Shown here: positions 46,581 to 55,830 of the stretch, one piece after another
Layout: each line of letters starts with the position of its first letter
Numbering within the stretch: the stretch's first letter is position 1
NCBI RefSeq assembly: GCF_019711515.1
Contig: NZ_JAIGNO010000002.1
Location: forward strand, 484,112 to 548,111
Origin: Qipengyuania qiaonensis
GTDB lineage: Bacteria; Pseudomonadota; Alphaproteobacteria; Sphingomonadales; Sphingomonadaceae
Direction of reading: 5' to 3'
Length of the DNA: 64,000 nucleotides
The notes under the pieces: model-generated
Seen by the model: the letters and a program-made list of their open reading frames with translations, nothing else
Database searches by the model: none
What the model was told of the DNA's origin: nothing
Made by a program: the position numbers and the translations under genes

Positions 46581-48272
46581 GTGAGCGGGCCGAAGATTCT
46601 GCTCGTCATCGGTGGCGGCATCGCGGCCTACAAATCGTGCGAACTGGTGCGCCTCATCCGCAAGGCGGGGGGATCGGTAACCTGCGTGCTGACCGAAGGC
46701 GGTCAGCAATTCGTCACGCCGATGGCACTCGCCGCGTTGAGCGAGAACAAGGTCTATACCTCGCTGTTCGACCTCAAGGACGAGGTCGAGATGGGACATA
46801 TCCAGCTCAGCCGCGAAGCCGATCTGGTCGTAGTCTGTCCGGCAACGGCGGATTTGCTCGCCAAGATGGCTGCCGGAATTGCCGACGATCTGGGCACGAC
46901 CCTGATCCTTGCGACCGACAAGCCGGTGCTAACCATTCCCGCCATGAATGTGAAGATGTGGGAGCATGCAGCGACCCAGCGTAATGCGGACTGGCTACGC
47001 CAGGCAGGCGTTGCAGTGATGGATCCGGACGAGGGCCCGATGGCATGCGGCGAATTCGGCCCCGGTCGTATGCCCGAGCCGCCCTCTATCCTGGCGCGCA
47101 TAGCCGAGGAACTCGATCTCGACATCGAAGTGCCCGAATTGACGGCACCCAAACCGGTGCAGCTTGCCCCGCCAACGCCCGAGGAGGACCTGGACGGCGA
47201 TCTCCACGAGCCACTCGAACCAGAGGACGAGGAGGAGGTTGTGAAAAGCGGCGGTGGGCTGGGCGGCCTGCTGTCGATGATCATCCCGCGTTCGACCGCG
47301 CAGCGCAGCCATGAGCAGATCGAGGCGGAACTCGACGAGCTGCCCGAACCCGACCTGCTCGGCGCCGAAGATCTCGTCGAAGCTCCGGAACCGCTTGCCG
47401 ATGCCGGTCCGATTCTTGCCAAGAAGGGCAAGGCATCCTCCGCTCCGCCTACCGACCCGGAAGCGATCAATCACGAGGTTGCGCGGCAGGACATGCGGGC
47501 CATACCGCAGCCGGCCGCGGACGAGGCGCTCAGGACCGAGATCGCTTTCGAGGATTCGCCGCTTGCCGGGCAGGCGGAATTCGATCCCGATCCCGACCAT
47601 CGCCCGCTTTTCGGCAAGCATGTGCTCATCACGGCGGGGCCGACGCGCGAGCCGATCGATCCGGTACGCTACATCGCCAACCGTTCGAGCGGCAAGCAGG
47701 GTTTCGCAATCGCCGCAATGGCCGCTTCCGCCGGAGCGCGAGTGACGCTGATTGCTGGTCCGGTCCACCTGCCGACACCGGTGGGCGTCGATCGCATCGA
47801 TGTAGAAACCGCCGAGGACATGGCCGAGGAAGTGCGCCGCTCGCTTCCGGTCGACATCGCGTTCATGGTGGCTGCCGTCGCCGACTGGAAGAGCAAACAT
47901 GTCGCGGGTGAGAAGATGAAGAAGCGCGGCAGTGCTCCGCCCGCGCTGATCCTTGCCGAAAACCCCGACATCCTTGCCAGCACCGCCGCCGGCCGCAAAC
48001 GCCCGACGTTGCTGATCGGCTTCGCCGCCGAAACCGAGAATGTGGTCGAAAACGCGAAATCCAAGCGCAAGCGCAAAGGGGCGGATTGGATCATTGCCAA
48101 CAATGTTTCGGGCGCAGAAGGCGACAGCGTGATGGGTGGCGATCTCAACCAGGTGCATATCGTCACCTCCGCAGGCGTCGAAAGCCTGCCCGAAATGCCG
48201 AAAGAAGACGTAGCGCGCGAACTGGTCCGCCGCGCAGCCGAGGCGCTTAACCCGGTCGACGACAATGACTGA
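46581..48272 (+). CDS. coaBC: Phosphopantothenoylcysteine decarboxylase / phosphopantothenate-cysteine ligase
   Basis: The 563-residue fusion makes 4'-phosphopantetheine for coenzyme A. The flavin CoaC domain (about 1-180) has LVIGGGIAAYKSCELVRLI, MGHIQLS and MACGEFGPGRM. The CoaB domain (about 345-563) has LITAGPTREPIDPVRYI and the lysine motif GEKMKKRG. Between them is an extra segment of about 160 residues, rich in Glu, Pro and Asp, instead of the short linker usual in a protein of about 400 residues. The GTG start follows AAAGGA; an ATG at 46515 is also in frame. Confidence 0.9.
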   Translation: MSGPKILLVIGGGIAAYKSCELVRLIRKAGGSVTCVLTEGGQQFVTPMALAALSENKVYTSLFDLKDEVEMGHIQLSREADLVVVCPATADLLAKMAAGIADDLGTTLILATDKPVLTIPAMNVKMWEHAATQRNADWLRQAGVAVMDPDEGPMACGEFGPGRMPEPPSILARIAEELDLDIEVPELTAPKPVQLAPPTPEEDLDGDLHEPLEPEDEEEVVKSGGGLGGLLSMIIPRSTAQRSHEQIEAELDELPEPDLLGAEDLVEAPEPLADAGPILAKKGKASSAPPTDPEAINHEVARQDMRAIPQPAADEALRTEIAFEDSPLAGQAEFDPDPDHRPLFGKHVLITAGPTREPIDPVRYIANRSSGKQGFAIAAMAASAGARVTLIAGPVHLPTPVGVDRIDVETAEDMAEEVRRSLPVDIAFMVAAVADWKSKHVAGEKMKKRGSAPPALILAENPDILASTAAGRKRPTLLIGFAAETENVVENAKSKRKRKGADWIIANNVSGAEGDSVMGGDLNQVHIVTSAGVESLPEMPKEDVARELVRRAAEALNPVDDND

Positions 48273-48323
48273 CCCTGTCGGCGTGCGCTCCACGCGTCGG
48301 CTTTAAGAACCCGGGTCGGACCA

Positions 48324-48348
48324 CGCATTCGGAGATATCTCCGGTGCG
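48324..48348. repeat. Perfect 14-bp palindrome within a longer inverted repeat
   Basis: CGGAGATATCTCCG (48330-48343) is a perfect palindrome. It is flanked by CGCA and TGCG, which extends the symmetry to 25 bases with small offsets. It lies between the ends of the convergent coaBC and kpsS genes, so it may be a two-way terminator or a protein-binding site. Confidence 0.4.
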
Positions 48349-48386
48349 AGGCGACAGCGGGCATTTCATCGCATCGACGGTTTCGA

Positions 48387-49715
48387 CTATTCGGGCAGCA
48401 ATCCCCGGCCCTCGAAACGGGCGACGGCGTGGCGCACCACCTTGTCCAATGCCTCTTCCGAAAAGAAGCCGCCGGGGATCAGGCATCGCTCGACCAGAAC
48501 GCGACGGAAGGCGTTGAACGTTTCGAGATCGGGCGGAGCCGCGTCGGTCCAGAAGCGGTCGATCCCGTCCTGAAATGTCATATCGGGTATATCGTAGACA
48601 GCATGGCCCAAAGCCACGACGGGGACACCCATGGCAAGAGCAAGGGTCCCGCTTGTACTGTTGATTGTAACCATCCCTTTGGCGCGTTCCGCCACCGGAA
48701 CGATGTCGCCCCAGCCCATGTAATCCACCCTGTCGGCTACGCCCAGCATTTCCGCGATTGATCGGGTTTCTTCGCGCCAGTCGCAAACGCCGTTGTCCAG
48801 AGGATGCTCTTTTACGAGCAAGCGCGTGTTTTCGGGCGCGTACCGCGCGAACGATCTGATTACCAGCATCAGTGCATCTATCATGCTCGCGAACGGCGAA
48901 TGCAGGCGGATTTGGGCGTCCGATGCAAGTTGCAGGGGAAAAAGGAAATACTCCGCTTGGGACGCCAGCAGCCGCTGCACCAATTCTTCTGAGCTTTTGC
49001 GACGTTGCTTGCCACGGGCCAATTTACGGGCCCAGCCTATCCCTTCGATAAGCGGGTGCCATGGGCGGTGATTGGACCAATGGGGATAGTACCAGCGACT
49101 GAAAATATCGGCGATATTGAACACCAGTCCCTCCGTTGCGCGGCGACCGAATGACGACGGAACCTGCCGGTGTTCTGGGACCGGAGGTAGTTCCGCTGCT
49201 ATTCGTCGATACCAAGCAGGATCGCGCGGCAAGGTGGAGTGACCGTTTACGCCGCCGAGTTCCAGGGTCACCCAGTCGGGTCGGATATAGCCCTCTTCGA
49301 AGACGTGGACAGGTACATCAAGCTCGCGGCAGACTGCGGTGGCTACCATATGATGGGGACGACAATCACCGAAAAGGACGACGTCCGTTATCCCCTTTTC
49401 GCGGATAATGGAGCGCAAAGTCTCGGGCCACTCTTCAATTGGCTTGCGATACTCGATCCCTCCCGGCAGACGCCAGAAAAGCCAGTCGCCGCCGTTGAAA
49501 TTGACCTTGTGGACCTTATGACCGGATTTGATTAGCTGCTGGCCCAGACGGCGAAATATGCGCCCCATCAACCCTTGCAGCAAAAGCACGGAACGTGGGG
49601 ATTCTGGTCGGTTTTCCCCTTTCCGACCGTGTCCCATCATTGAAGCAAACTCGTCATCTGCGCTAGCGCTGCCGTTGGAGCCGGCGTCTATACTGAGAAA
49701 ATTCTGAAAAACCAC
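48387..49715 (-). CDS. kpsS: Capsule polysaccharide Kdo transferase KpsS
   Basis: The 442-residue protein matches the KpsS/LipB family: SVLLLQGLMGRIFRRLGQQL, KVNFNGGDWLFW, FGDCRPHHMVA, VFEEGYIRPDWVTLE, LVKEHPLDNG, NSTSGTLALAMG. KpsS adds the first Kdo of the lipid-linker for group 2-type capsules. The GTG start at 49715 is the longest option; an in-frame ATG about 26 codons inside is also possible. It marks the left end of the capsule locus. Confidence 0.88.
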   Translation of the reverse strand: MVFQNFLSIDAGSNGSASADDEFASMMGHGRKGENRPESPRSVLLLQGLMGRIFRRLGQQLIKSGHKVHKVNFNGGDWLFWRLPGGIEYRKPIEEWPETLRSIIREKGITDVVLFGDCRPHHMVATAVCRELDVPVHVFEEGYIRPDWVTLELGGVNGHSTLPRDPAWYRRIAAELPPVPEHRQVPSSFGRRATEGLVFNIADIFSRWYYPHWSNHRPWHPLIEGIGWARKLARGKQRRKSSEELVQRLLASQAEYFLFPLQLASDAQIRLHSPFASMIDALMLVIRSFARYAPENTRLLVKEHPLDNGVCDWREETRSIAEMLGVADRVDYMGWGDIVPVAERAKGMVTINSTSGTLALAMGVPVVALGHAVYDIPDMTFQDGIDRFWTDAAPPDLETFNAFRRVLVERCLIPGGFFSEEALDKVVRHAVARFEGRGLLPE

Positions 49716-49873
49716 TGCCGTCTATCCTTGCGCGCCCACATAGACCAACTGGGTGAAAACGCGACATATATCGGATTCGTTATGAACATCAGCATGCCCA
49801 GTCACATGAAAACTTCCCGGGTTGGAGTGCGATTTGATCTTGCCGGCTTTGGACCGAGCGCGTCGACGTCGGC

Positions 49874-51370
49874 ATGATACCGCTTTTCCTGTCATTGCTG
49901 GTGATCTTGCCGGCTACACTTCTGTTTGACGCCTTCGCTCGCCCCCGTGCTGGAACGCTACTCCGCAGCGGCGCAGGTTCGCTTTTGCTTGTTCTCATGA
50001 CACTCTTCGGTTTTGGAGTTCTGCTCGGCTTTAGCGGAAATCCTGCTCTTGCTGCGATCCTGGTTCTGGCATTCCACCTTCTTCTCGTCGTGGCTTCCAA
50101 TGCCAAAAATAGGATGCTGGGAGAACCTTTGCTATTTTCCGATCTTGCCTTGGTGGGCGCGGTATTTCGACATCCACAGTTCTATTTCTCCGCTCTGGGC
50201 AGATCGCAGAAAATAGGCGGGATTGCGACGCTGGCGTTGCTGGCAGCAGCATTTGTGTGTCTTTTTGAAGAGGATATGCGTCTGCGCGTCAGCGGATTGG
50301 CGATCGGATTGCTGGCCCTCGCACTTCTCGGTTTATGCTTGCGCACGGACACGTTTCGCCGGCTCGCTGCCGAGCCGAGCGCTGACACCGATGTCGCGAC
50401 GCTCGGTCTGGCAAGCACATTGCTGCTCTACTGGATGCGCTGGCGCTCCGATGCTGCAGGAAGCGATCCTCGTGGATCCGATCCGTCCCCTTTTCAGTCA
50501 AACGCGACGGTAGAATTCGGGGATGGCACAATCCCCGAAATTATCGTTGTCGTACAATGCGAGTCCTTCTCGGACCCCCGCGAACTGTTCGGCGAACGGG
50601 GAGCCGAGCTACCCCTTCTTGCGAGTGCACGAAGAGAGGCCTTGCTATGGGGAGACCTTCTTGTCAGCGGTTTTGGGGCCTATACGATGCGTACCGAATA
50701 TGGGGTGCTGTTCGGGCAGGAAGAAGAGGCACTCGGCTTTCGGCGTTACGACCCCTATCTGACCGCAATCGGGGAAGGCTCGCTCGCCCTGCCGAACAGA
50801 TTGGGCACGGATCGCTGGCGCAGCTTCTTCGTCCATCCCCACGATATGCGATTCTATAGCCGACATCGGATCTTGCCCAGGGCCGGCTTTTCGAAACTGA
50901 TCGACGAGAGTGAATTCGATAAGCCTTCGCCCGATGAAAGCAGGTATGTCAAAGATACCGTGGTCGCCGACAAAATTCTTGAGGTGGCTCGGGGTACTGC
51001 GTCGCGGGCGTTCATCTATGCCGTGACCATCGAAAACCACGGCCCATGGTCGGGCCAGGATGAAGCAGCGCACGAACCTCTGCTGACTCATTACAACGGC
51101 CTTGTTCAGGCCGGAGATGCGATGCTCGGCCAATTGCGCGATGGCATTGCTTCGCTGGGCAGGCCGGCCGTCCTGGCGTTCTTTGGCGATCATCGTCCCA
51201 GCATTCCGGGGGCAAGCGAACCAGGCGGCGATCGGCACACCCCTTATGTTGTCCTGCAATTCGATGCGAAGGGCCAGATCGTTCCCGGTTCGAACCGGCG
51301 CGAGAATATTACACCGGCACAACTCCATCACGCGATCCTCGCCCTCAGCCGGGAATCGGGCACTCGATAG
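49874..51370 (+). CDS. LTA-synthase/sulfatase-fold membrane phosphotransferase
   Basis: The 498-residue protein has four to five N-terminal membrane segments and an exported alkaline-phosphatase-like domain. That domain holds the metal Glu (VVQCESFSDPR, E230), the nucleophile Thr271 in GAYTMRTEYG, and the late FFGDHRP metal ligands. LTA-synthase-like enzymes move glycerol phosphate or phosphoethanolamine onto glycans. Here it is flanked by capsule genes, so phosphoglycerol decoration of the capsule is the best guess. Confidence 0.8.
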   Translation: MIPLFLSLLVILPATLLFDAFARPRAGTLLRSGAGSLLLVLMTLFGFGVLLGFSGNPALAAILVLAFHLLLVVASNAKNRMLGEPLLFSDLALVGAVFRHPQFYFSALGRSQKIGGIATLALLAAAFVCLFEEDMRLRVSGLAIGLLALALLGLCLRTDTFRRLAAEPSADTDVATLGLASTLLLYWMRWRSDAAGSDPRGSDPSPFQSNATVEFGDGTIPEIIVVVQCESFSDPRELFGERGAELPLLASARREALLWGDLLVSGFGAYTMRTEYGVLFGQEEEALGFRRYDPYLTAIGEGSLALPNRLGTDRWRSFFVHPHDMRFYSRHRILPRAGFSKLIDESEFDKPSPDESRYVKDTVVADKILEVARGTASRAFIYAVTIENHGPWSGQDEAAHEPLLTHYNGLVQAGDAMLGQLRDGIASLGRPAVLAFFGDHRPSIPGASEPGGDRHTPYVVLQFDAKGQIVPGSNRRENITPAQLHHAILALSRESGTR

Positions 51371-51378
51371 GCTAGCTC

Positions 51379-52170
51379 TTACGGATCGAGGCCTGCCATG
51401 ATGCGATCGCGAAGCTGCGCCGGCAGCAAAGCGTCGAGAATCCTCAGCGCCGAGAATGGCCAAGGGGTTATGTAGTGACGCTTTCCCCGCTCGGCCGCGC
51501 GGGCAATACGGCGCGCTGCGGCATCGACATCCAGCTTCATTGGCCTGTTTGTCGAGGTGGCTCGCAATGCGGGCGTATCGATGAAACCTGGTGCAGCCAG
51601 TGTGACACGGACGCCGAGCGGCTCGACCGCGATCCGCAAGGCATCGGCAAAGCGTGCCAGTCCGGCCTTGGATCCGGAATAGCCGGCTGCAAACGGCAGC
51701 GAGTGATGGCCCGCCGCCGAACCGATCAGCACGATGCGACCATGCCCTCTTTCGGCCATGCGCGCAGCGAGCGCCGCCGCCATGGCGGCGGGTGCGGCGA
51801 AATTGATCTGAGCCGCGCGGAGCACGAGCAAGGGGTCCTCGACAAGATCCTCGGGAGCCCGGGTGTCGCCGATACCGGCGACGAGATAAGCTAGGTCGAA
51901 GCGCGCCTCGACATCCTGCTTGAGCACGGCGTCGACCGCGGCATGTCCATCTGTCAGATCCTGACTGAACTGCCTGGCTTCCGCCCCCGCTGCGCGTATC
52001 TTTCCGGCAATGAGATCGAGCTTGTTCCGGTCGCGCCCCCAAAGGTTGAGCGCTATGCCGGGACGGGCGTGCAGAGATGCCAATGCGCCGCCAAGAGCCC
52101 CGGAGGCGCCCGTACACAGAATGCTATTTGCGGAGAACGGCACTTTTATACCGTGACGCTTGTGCCACAT
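51379..52170 (-). CDS. Short-chain dehydrogenase/reductase
   Basis: The 263-residue SDR has the cofactor motif ILCTGASGALGGALA, the Ser/Tyr/Lys catalytic residues (GSAAGHHSLPFAAGYSGSKAG) and the FIDTP loop. It resembles SDRs found beside Kdo-capsule genes in other alphaproteobacteria. Reaction unknown. It is convergent with the phosphotransferase gene, 8 bases apart. Confidence 0.85.
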   Translation of the reverse strand: MWHKRHGIKVPFSANSILCTGASGALGGALASLHARPGIALNLWGRDRNKLDLIAGKIRAAGAEARQFSQDLTDGHAAVDAVLKQDVEARFDLAYLVAGIGDTRAPEDLVEDPLLVLRAAQINFAAPAAMAAALAARMAERGHGRIVLIGSAAGHHSLPFAAGYSGSKAGLARFADALRIAVEPLGVRVTLAAPGFIDTPALRATSTNRPMKLDVDAAARRIARAAERGKRHYITPWPFSALRILDALLPAQLRDRIMAGLDP

Positions 52171-52256
52171 AGACGTGTCTCCAAGTCACCAATACCGTCC
52201 AGTTCACCGCATGTTTGTTGACAAGGCGTTGGCTTTTCTGTGGTGATATTGGGGCT

Positions 52257-52919
52257 ATGAAGAGTCCGACTGCCGACGAAAAACGCCTCATTCTTTTCGA
52301 CAATCCCTTGCTCGAGAAGGCGACGGTCACGTCTATTGATTCGTTTGCTACGATTTGGGCTATCGCGCTCCCACTTGTAGCATTTTCGGCTTGGGGCACT
52401 GTGTCGCTCATCGCGGCGCTGGGGTTGTCTCTTTGCGGATTGCTTGCCTGGAGCTTGTTCGAATACTTCGCACATCGGCATTTGTTCCATTGGGATCCTC
52501 AGTGGCCGTTCGCGCGGCGGATAGTGTTCGCGATCCACGGTAATCACCACATTCAACCCACCGATCACCTGCGCAATCTCATGCCGCCTATCGTCAGCAT
52601 GCCGGTCGGCGGTCTCATATGGGCTATGTCCTATGCTGTTGCGGGCGATATTGGCACCTGGCTGTTTTTTGGCTTCATTGTGGGTTACGTCGCCTATGAT
52701 CTGGTGCACTATGCATGCCATCAGTGGCCGATGCGCGGCCCGATTGGGAAGAGCGTGAAGCGGCATCACATGCGGCATCACTTCGCTGCCGATCACGGAA
52801 ATTTCGGTGTCACCACGCCGTTCTGGGACAAGATCTTCAGCACGCAGATTACCGGTGGCGGTCGTCAGGCGTCCACTGCTGCCAATCTCCGCGAGTACCC
52901 GGTGCATCCAGCGGAATAG
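52257..52919 (+). CDS. Fatty-acid hydroxylase / sterol-desaturase family protein
   Basis: The 220-residue membrane protein has the histidine clusters of di-iron hydroxylases: FEYFAHRHLFHW, FAIHGNHHIQPTDH, YDLVHYACH and KSVKRHHMRHHFAADHGNFGV. About four membrane segments are present. It likely hydroxylates an acyl chain or lipid. The start at 52257 gives the family N-terminus. Its neighbours are capsule genes, so it may modify a lipid part of the polymer or a sphingolipid. Confidence 0.85.
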   Translation: MKSPTADEKRLILFDNPLLEKATVTSIDSFATIWAIALPLVAFSAWGTVSLIAALGLSLCGLLAWSLFEYFAHRHLFHWDPQWPFARRIVFAIHGNHHIQPTDHLRNLMPPIVSMPVGGLIWAMSYAVAGDIGTWLFFGFIVGYVAYDLVHYACHQWPMRGPIGKSVKRHHMRHHFAADHGNFGVTTPFWDKIFSTQITGGGRQASTAANLREYPVHPAE

Positions 52920-52927
52920 CCGGTTCA

Positions 52928-54121
52928 TCACTTTGCGGCGGCCTCGATTACCTCGGCTGCGATTGCCATATGCGAGTCCCAGTCGGGCGCCTGCCACAAA
53001 TTGAGGCGCTCTAGCTGCGCGCGGCGCAGCGGACCGTCCCGAGCGTGATCGAGGATTGCCTGCATCCAGGCCGATCCATCCAGCGTATCCAGATAATCGG
53101 GTATCGTTCCGCCGATTTCGCGATGCGCGGCAATATCGCTGGCGATCACCGGCGTTCCGACCGAAAGCGCTTCGGCCACTGGCATGCCGAAGCCCTCGGC
53201 GAAGGAGGGCATAAGCAAAGCGCGTGCACCGCGTATGGCCGCAGCGAGATCCTCATCGCCGCAGCCATTCACTTCCTCCAGGAACGGCTTGAGCGACGGA
53301 CAGCGTTCGAGCAGGTCGACAATCTGTTCGTTCTCCCAGCCGCGCCGTCCGATCACGACAAGGCGGGGGATGCTTTCCGGTGGCAGCGATTGCGCCATGC
53401 TTCGCCATAGATGGAGCAGCAGCAGATGGTTTTTGCGTGGTTCAATCGTTCCTAGGCATACGAAATATGGCTTCGCGTCGTCATAGGTACGATCGTCCGC
53501 TTCTGCGATCGGCTCGGTTCCCAGCAATGCGACACGGATGGGCGGCACGATATGGCCCCGATCTTCGATCCAGCGCCGTAACGAATCTCCAGTAGCGGCA
53601 GAGTTCACGATCACCGAAGCGGCCAGTTCCGCAACCGTGTGCATCCGCGCTTCATGAAGCGCCGAGCCGCCCGGCCGGGCATATTCGGGATATTCAATGG
53701 GGATCAGGTCATGCACCATACACACGAAGCGGGCATTTTCGCGGGCCAGGATGCGGCGCATCTGCGCTCTTCGGGTCAAGTGATGAGGTGAAACCTGAAC
53801 CAGGACATCGCTCGATCCAAGCCCGATCCGACGTGGAAACAGGCGTGCCATCCAGGGCAAGACCGATATCAGCGACCGTTGGCCTGAAACCCCGTCGGTT
53901 TGTGCCCAACGTCTCTCGAGCTCGTCCAGATAGGCGATCGCCGTTTCTCGCTGAATCCTCCCGTAAACGCCCGATGGATGAACGGCGGCGAATGCCAGCT
54001 TTCCTCCGTAAATCCGAAGGAGCCCGCGGGCATAGGCCATCTCGACCCGATCGACCCCCGAAGGCCCGGAATGGCGCACGCGCGAGATAAGCCGCGAGAT
54101 ATCGAGGACGATACGGGTCAA
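52928..54121 (-). CDS. Glycosyltransferase family 4-type (GT-B) enzyme
   Basis: The 397-residue protein has a GT-B layout, with VHDLIPIEYPEYARPGG in the N-domain and the C-domain nucleotide-sugar site FVCLGTIEPRKNHLLLLHLW and MPSFAEGFGMPVAEALSVG. The start is a TTG overlapping the kpsC stop by 4 bases (TTGA). This couples it to the capsule transferase. The donor and linkage are unknown. Confidence 0.82.
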   Translation of the reverse strand: MTRIVLDISRLISRVRHSGPSGVDRVEMAYARGLLRIYGGKLAFAAVHPSGVYGRIQRETAIAYLDELERRWAQTDGVSGQRSLISVLPWMARLFPRRIGLGSSDVLVQVSPHHLTRRAQMRRILARENARFVCMVHDLIPIEYPEYARPGGSALHEARMHTVAELAASVIVNSAATGDSLRRWIEDRGHIVPPIRVALLGTEPIAEADDRTYDDAKPYFVCLGTIEPRKNHLLLLHLWRSMAQSLPPESIPRLVVIGRRGWENEQIVDLLERCPSLKPFLEEVNGCGDEDLAAAIRGARALLMPSFAEGFGMPVAEALSVGTPVIASDIAAHREIGGTIPDYLDTLDGSAWMQAILDHARDGPLRRAQLERLNLWQAPDWDSHMAIAAEVIEAAAK

Positions 54122-55830
54122 GTGCCTGTCTTCATTGGACTGCGCAAACGCAGCCGAGCCCAGGTTCGTCCCTGGAACCGACGCACCGGCTCGATCCATC
54201 CAAGGCGGTTGGGCATCTGATGCCGGGCCATGCGTTCCACAAGTACTTCGGGCGGACAAGGCAGCCCGGTGACCGGGTCGAGATATCTGGGGTAGAGCAA
54301 CAGCACACCCGCTACGAGCTCGTCCAGCGAGAGGTTGCGTCCCCTTCGCTGCGGCACATCGGCGAGATCGCGGGTAAGGCCCCAGCCTGCATAGAAGGGA
54401 ATTCCGTGGCAGGTCACTTCCCGCCCGCGCAGCAACGCCTCGAACCCGGCGAGCGAGGTGAGGACGTGGACTGCGTCGACCGCGTCCAGCAGGTCTGCCA
54501 TCGCCTCCTCGCGGACGATACGATCGGCATATTGCAATGCAGCGGAATCCCCGACGTGACCGTTACGGTGACCGGCATCGACATCGGGATGAGGTCGCCA
54601 CCAGATTTCTGCATCGGGTTCGTTCGCCCGCACGCGGCGCAGCAGTTCGAGGTTTGAAGTCAGTCCCGCACCACCCGCCAGCACCGACATGTCGTCTTCC
54701 ACCTGCCCCGGCACCAGAACAATGCGGCCTGTACTCGCCATTTCATGCTTGGCCGTGTCTCGGTTTGCAGCTCGCGCGTATTTGCTGATTCTCGCGTCTA
54801 CGATCGATTTGCGCAGGGTGCGGGCGCGCTCGACAAGATCCGGGGAGAAATGCTCGCTGGCCAGTATCGCTTCAAGGTCACTGGGCATTCTCGGATCGTA
54901 GTGAATCCCCTGCCGGTCGACGATGACAGACGACGGCGGTACCAGATTGCTGCCAAGGCCGACCGAGCGAACGAAGCCGTCCTCAACCCGCACGACCGGA
55001 ACACCTTTCTCCTTAGCCTTCTGGAGCAGCGTTCCGGAGATTCGCGATGGCCAAACGGCCAAGGCGCCACCGCGCTTCTCGGCGGCGGCCAATGCGCGGG
55101 AGGCGCTACGGGCTATCTTCAATGGCACTCCGGGCACGTAGAGGAAGCGGCGAATTTCCTCTCTTTTCCACCAGCTGATCCCGCAAGCGGCGACGATCGT
55201 CTGGTTATCGTACCCGCGATTTGCATCGATCCCCCTGCGCCATTCGGCCAACAATCGAATGGCGTCCGCCGGATCGAGCCAACGATCGGCAAACGGATCG
55301 CGCATTGGCTGCGCCAACGCCAAAGCAGCCCGGTCGGCAAGAATATCCATGTCTTCGCCCGGTTCGCCAAAGCGACCGGACGAAAGCAGGCGTACCTGCA
55401 ATCCGGCAATACTGGCCAAGGCTACCCACTCGTCGTTTCCATGGGCTACGAGCAGCTTCGCTTTTGCGAGAACAGACCATGGATCGACATCGGAACCGCA
55501 ATCGAACGCTTCGTCGTTTTGCGCCACAACTGCATCGGAGTGGGCAATACAGACTACGATATCCGTCGCAAAATCCCGGCGCAGGTTCTCGGCTTCAGAT
55601 TTGGTCCCGGCCCGTATGACAACATCGGCGTCTGTTATGCTTGCCTGCTTGGCCCAAAACATCCCCCCGACCCGCGCTTCGCAGACAGATCTGAACAGCG
55701 CAGCACGGGCGGGACCCGTGAACGGTTCTGAAGGATGCGTGGCGGAAGAGGTGCGCAGGGCAGCCGCCAATCCGGGGAAAGGCGGGACGCGGAGAAGTGC
55801 TTCCCCAGCATGCGGGGCACCGTTCGTCAC
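54118..55830 (-). CDS. kpsC: Capsule polysaccharide Kdo transferase KpsC (shortened N-terminal module)
   Basis: The 570-residue protein has a complete C-terminal Kdo-transferase module (from about 230): VVRVEDGFVRSVGLGSNLVP, ILASEHFSPDLV, VLVPGQVEDDMSVLAGG, WWRPHPDVDAGH, SLAGFEALLRGREVTCHG, FYAGWGLTRD. The N-terminal module seems to be only a remnant (about 40-200). Typical two-module KpsC proteins are about 100 residues longer. GTG start overlapping the phosphatase gene stop. It extends the poly-Kdo linker. Confidence 0.85.
   Translation of the reverse strand: MTNGAPHAGEALLRVPPFPGLAAALRTSSATHPSEPFTGPARAALFRSVCEARVGGMFWAKQASITDADVVIRAGTKSEAENLRRDFATDIVVCIAHSDAVVAQNDEAFDCGSDVDPWSVLAKAKLLVAHGNDEWVALASIAGLQVRLLSSGRFGEPGEDMDILADRAALALAQPMRDPFADRWLDPADAIRLLAEWRRGIDANRGYDNQTIVAACGISWWKREEIRRFLYVPGVPLKIARSASRALAAAEKRGGALAVWPSRISGTLLQKAKEKGVPVVRVEDGFVRSVGLGSNLVPPSSVIVDRQGIHYDPRMPSDLEAILASEHFSPDLVERARTLRKSIVDARISKYARAANRDTAKHEMASTGRIVLVPGQVEDDMSVLAGGAGLTSNLELLRRVRANEPDAEIWWRPHPDVDAGHRNGHVGDSAALQYADRIVREEAMADLLDAVDAVHVLTSLAGFEALLRGREVTCHGIPFYAGWGLTRDLADVPQRRGRNLSLDELVAGVLLLYPRYLDPVTGLPCPPEVLVERMARHQMPNRLGWIEPVRRFQGRTWARLRLRSPMKTGT

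Noticed and set aside
46995..48293. A long open frame antisense to coaBC
   Set aside because: It lies opposite a complete coaBC gene and shows no domain or start signal.
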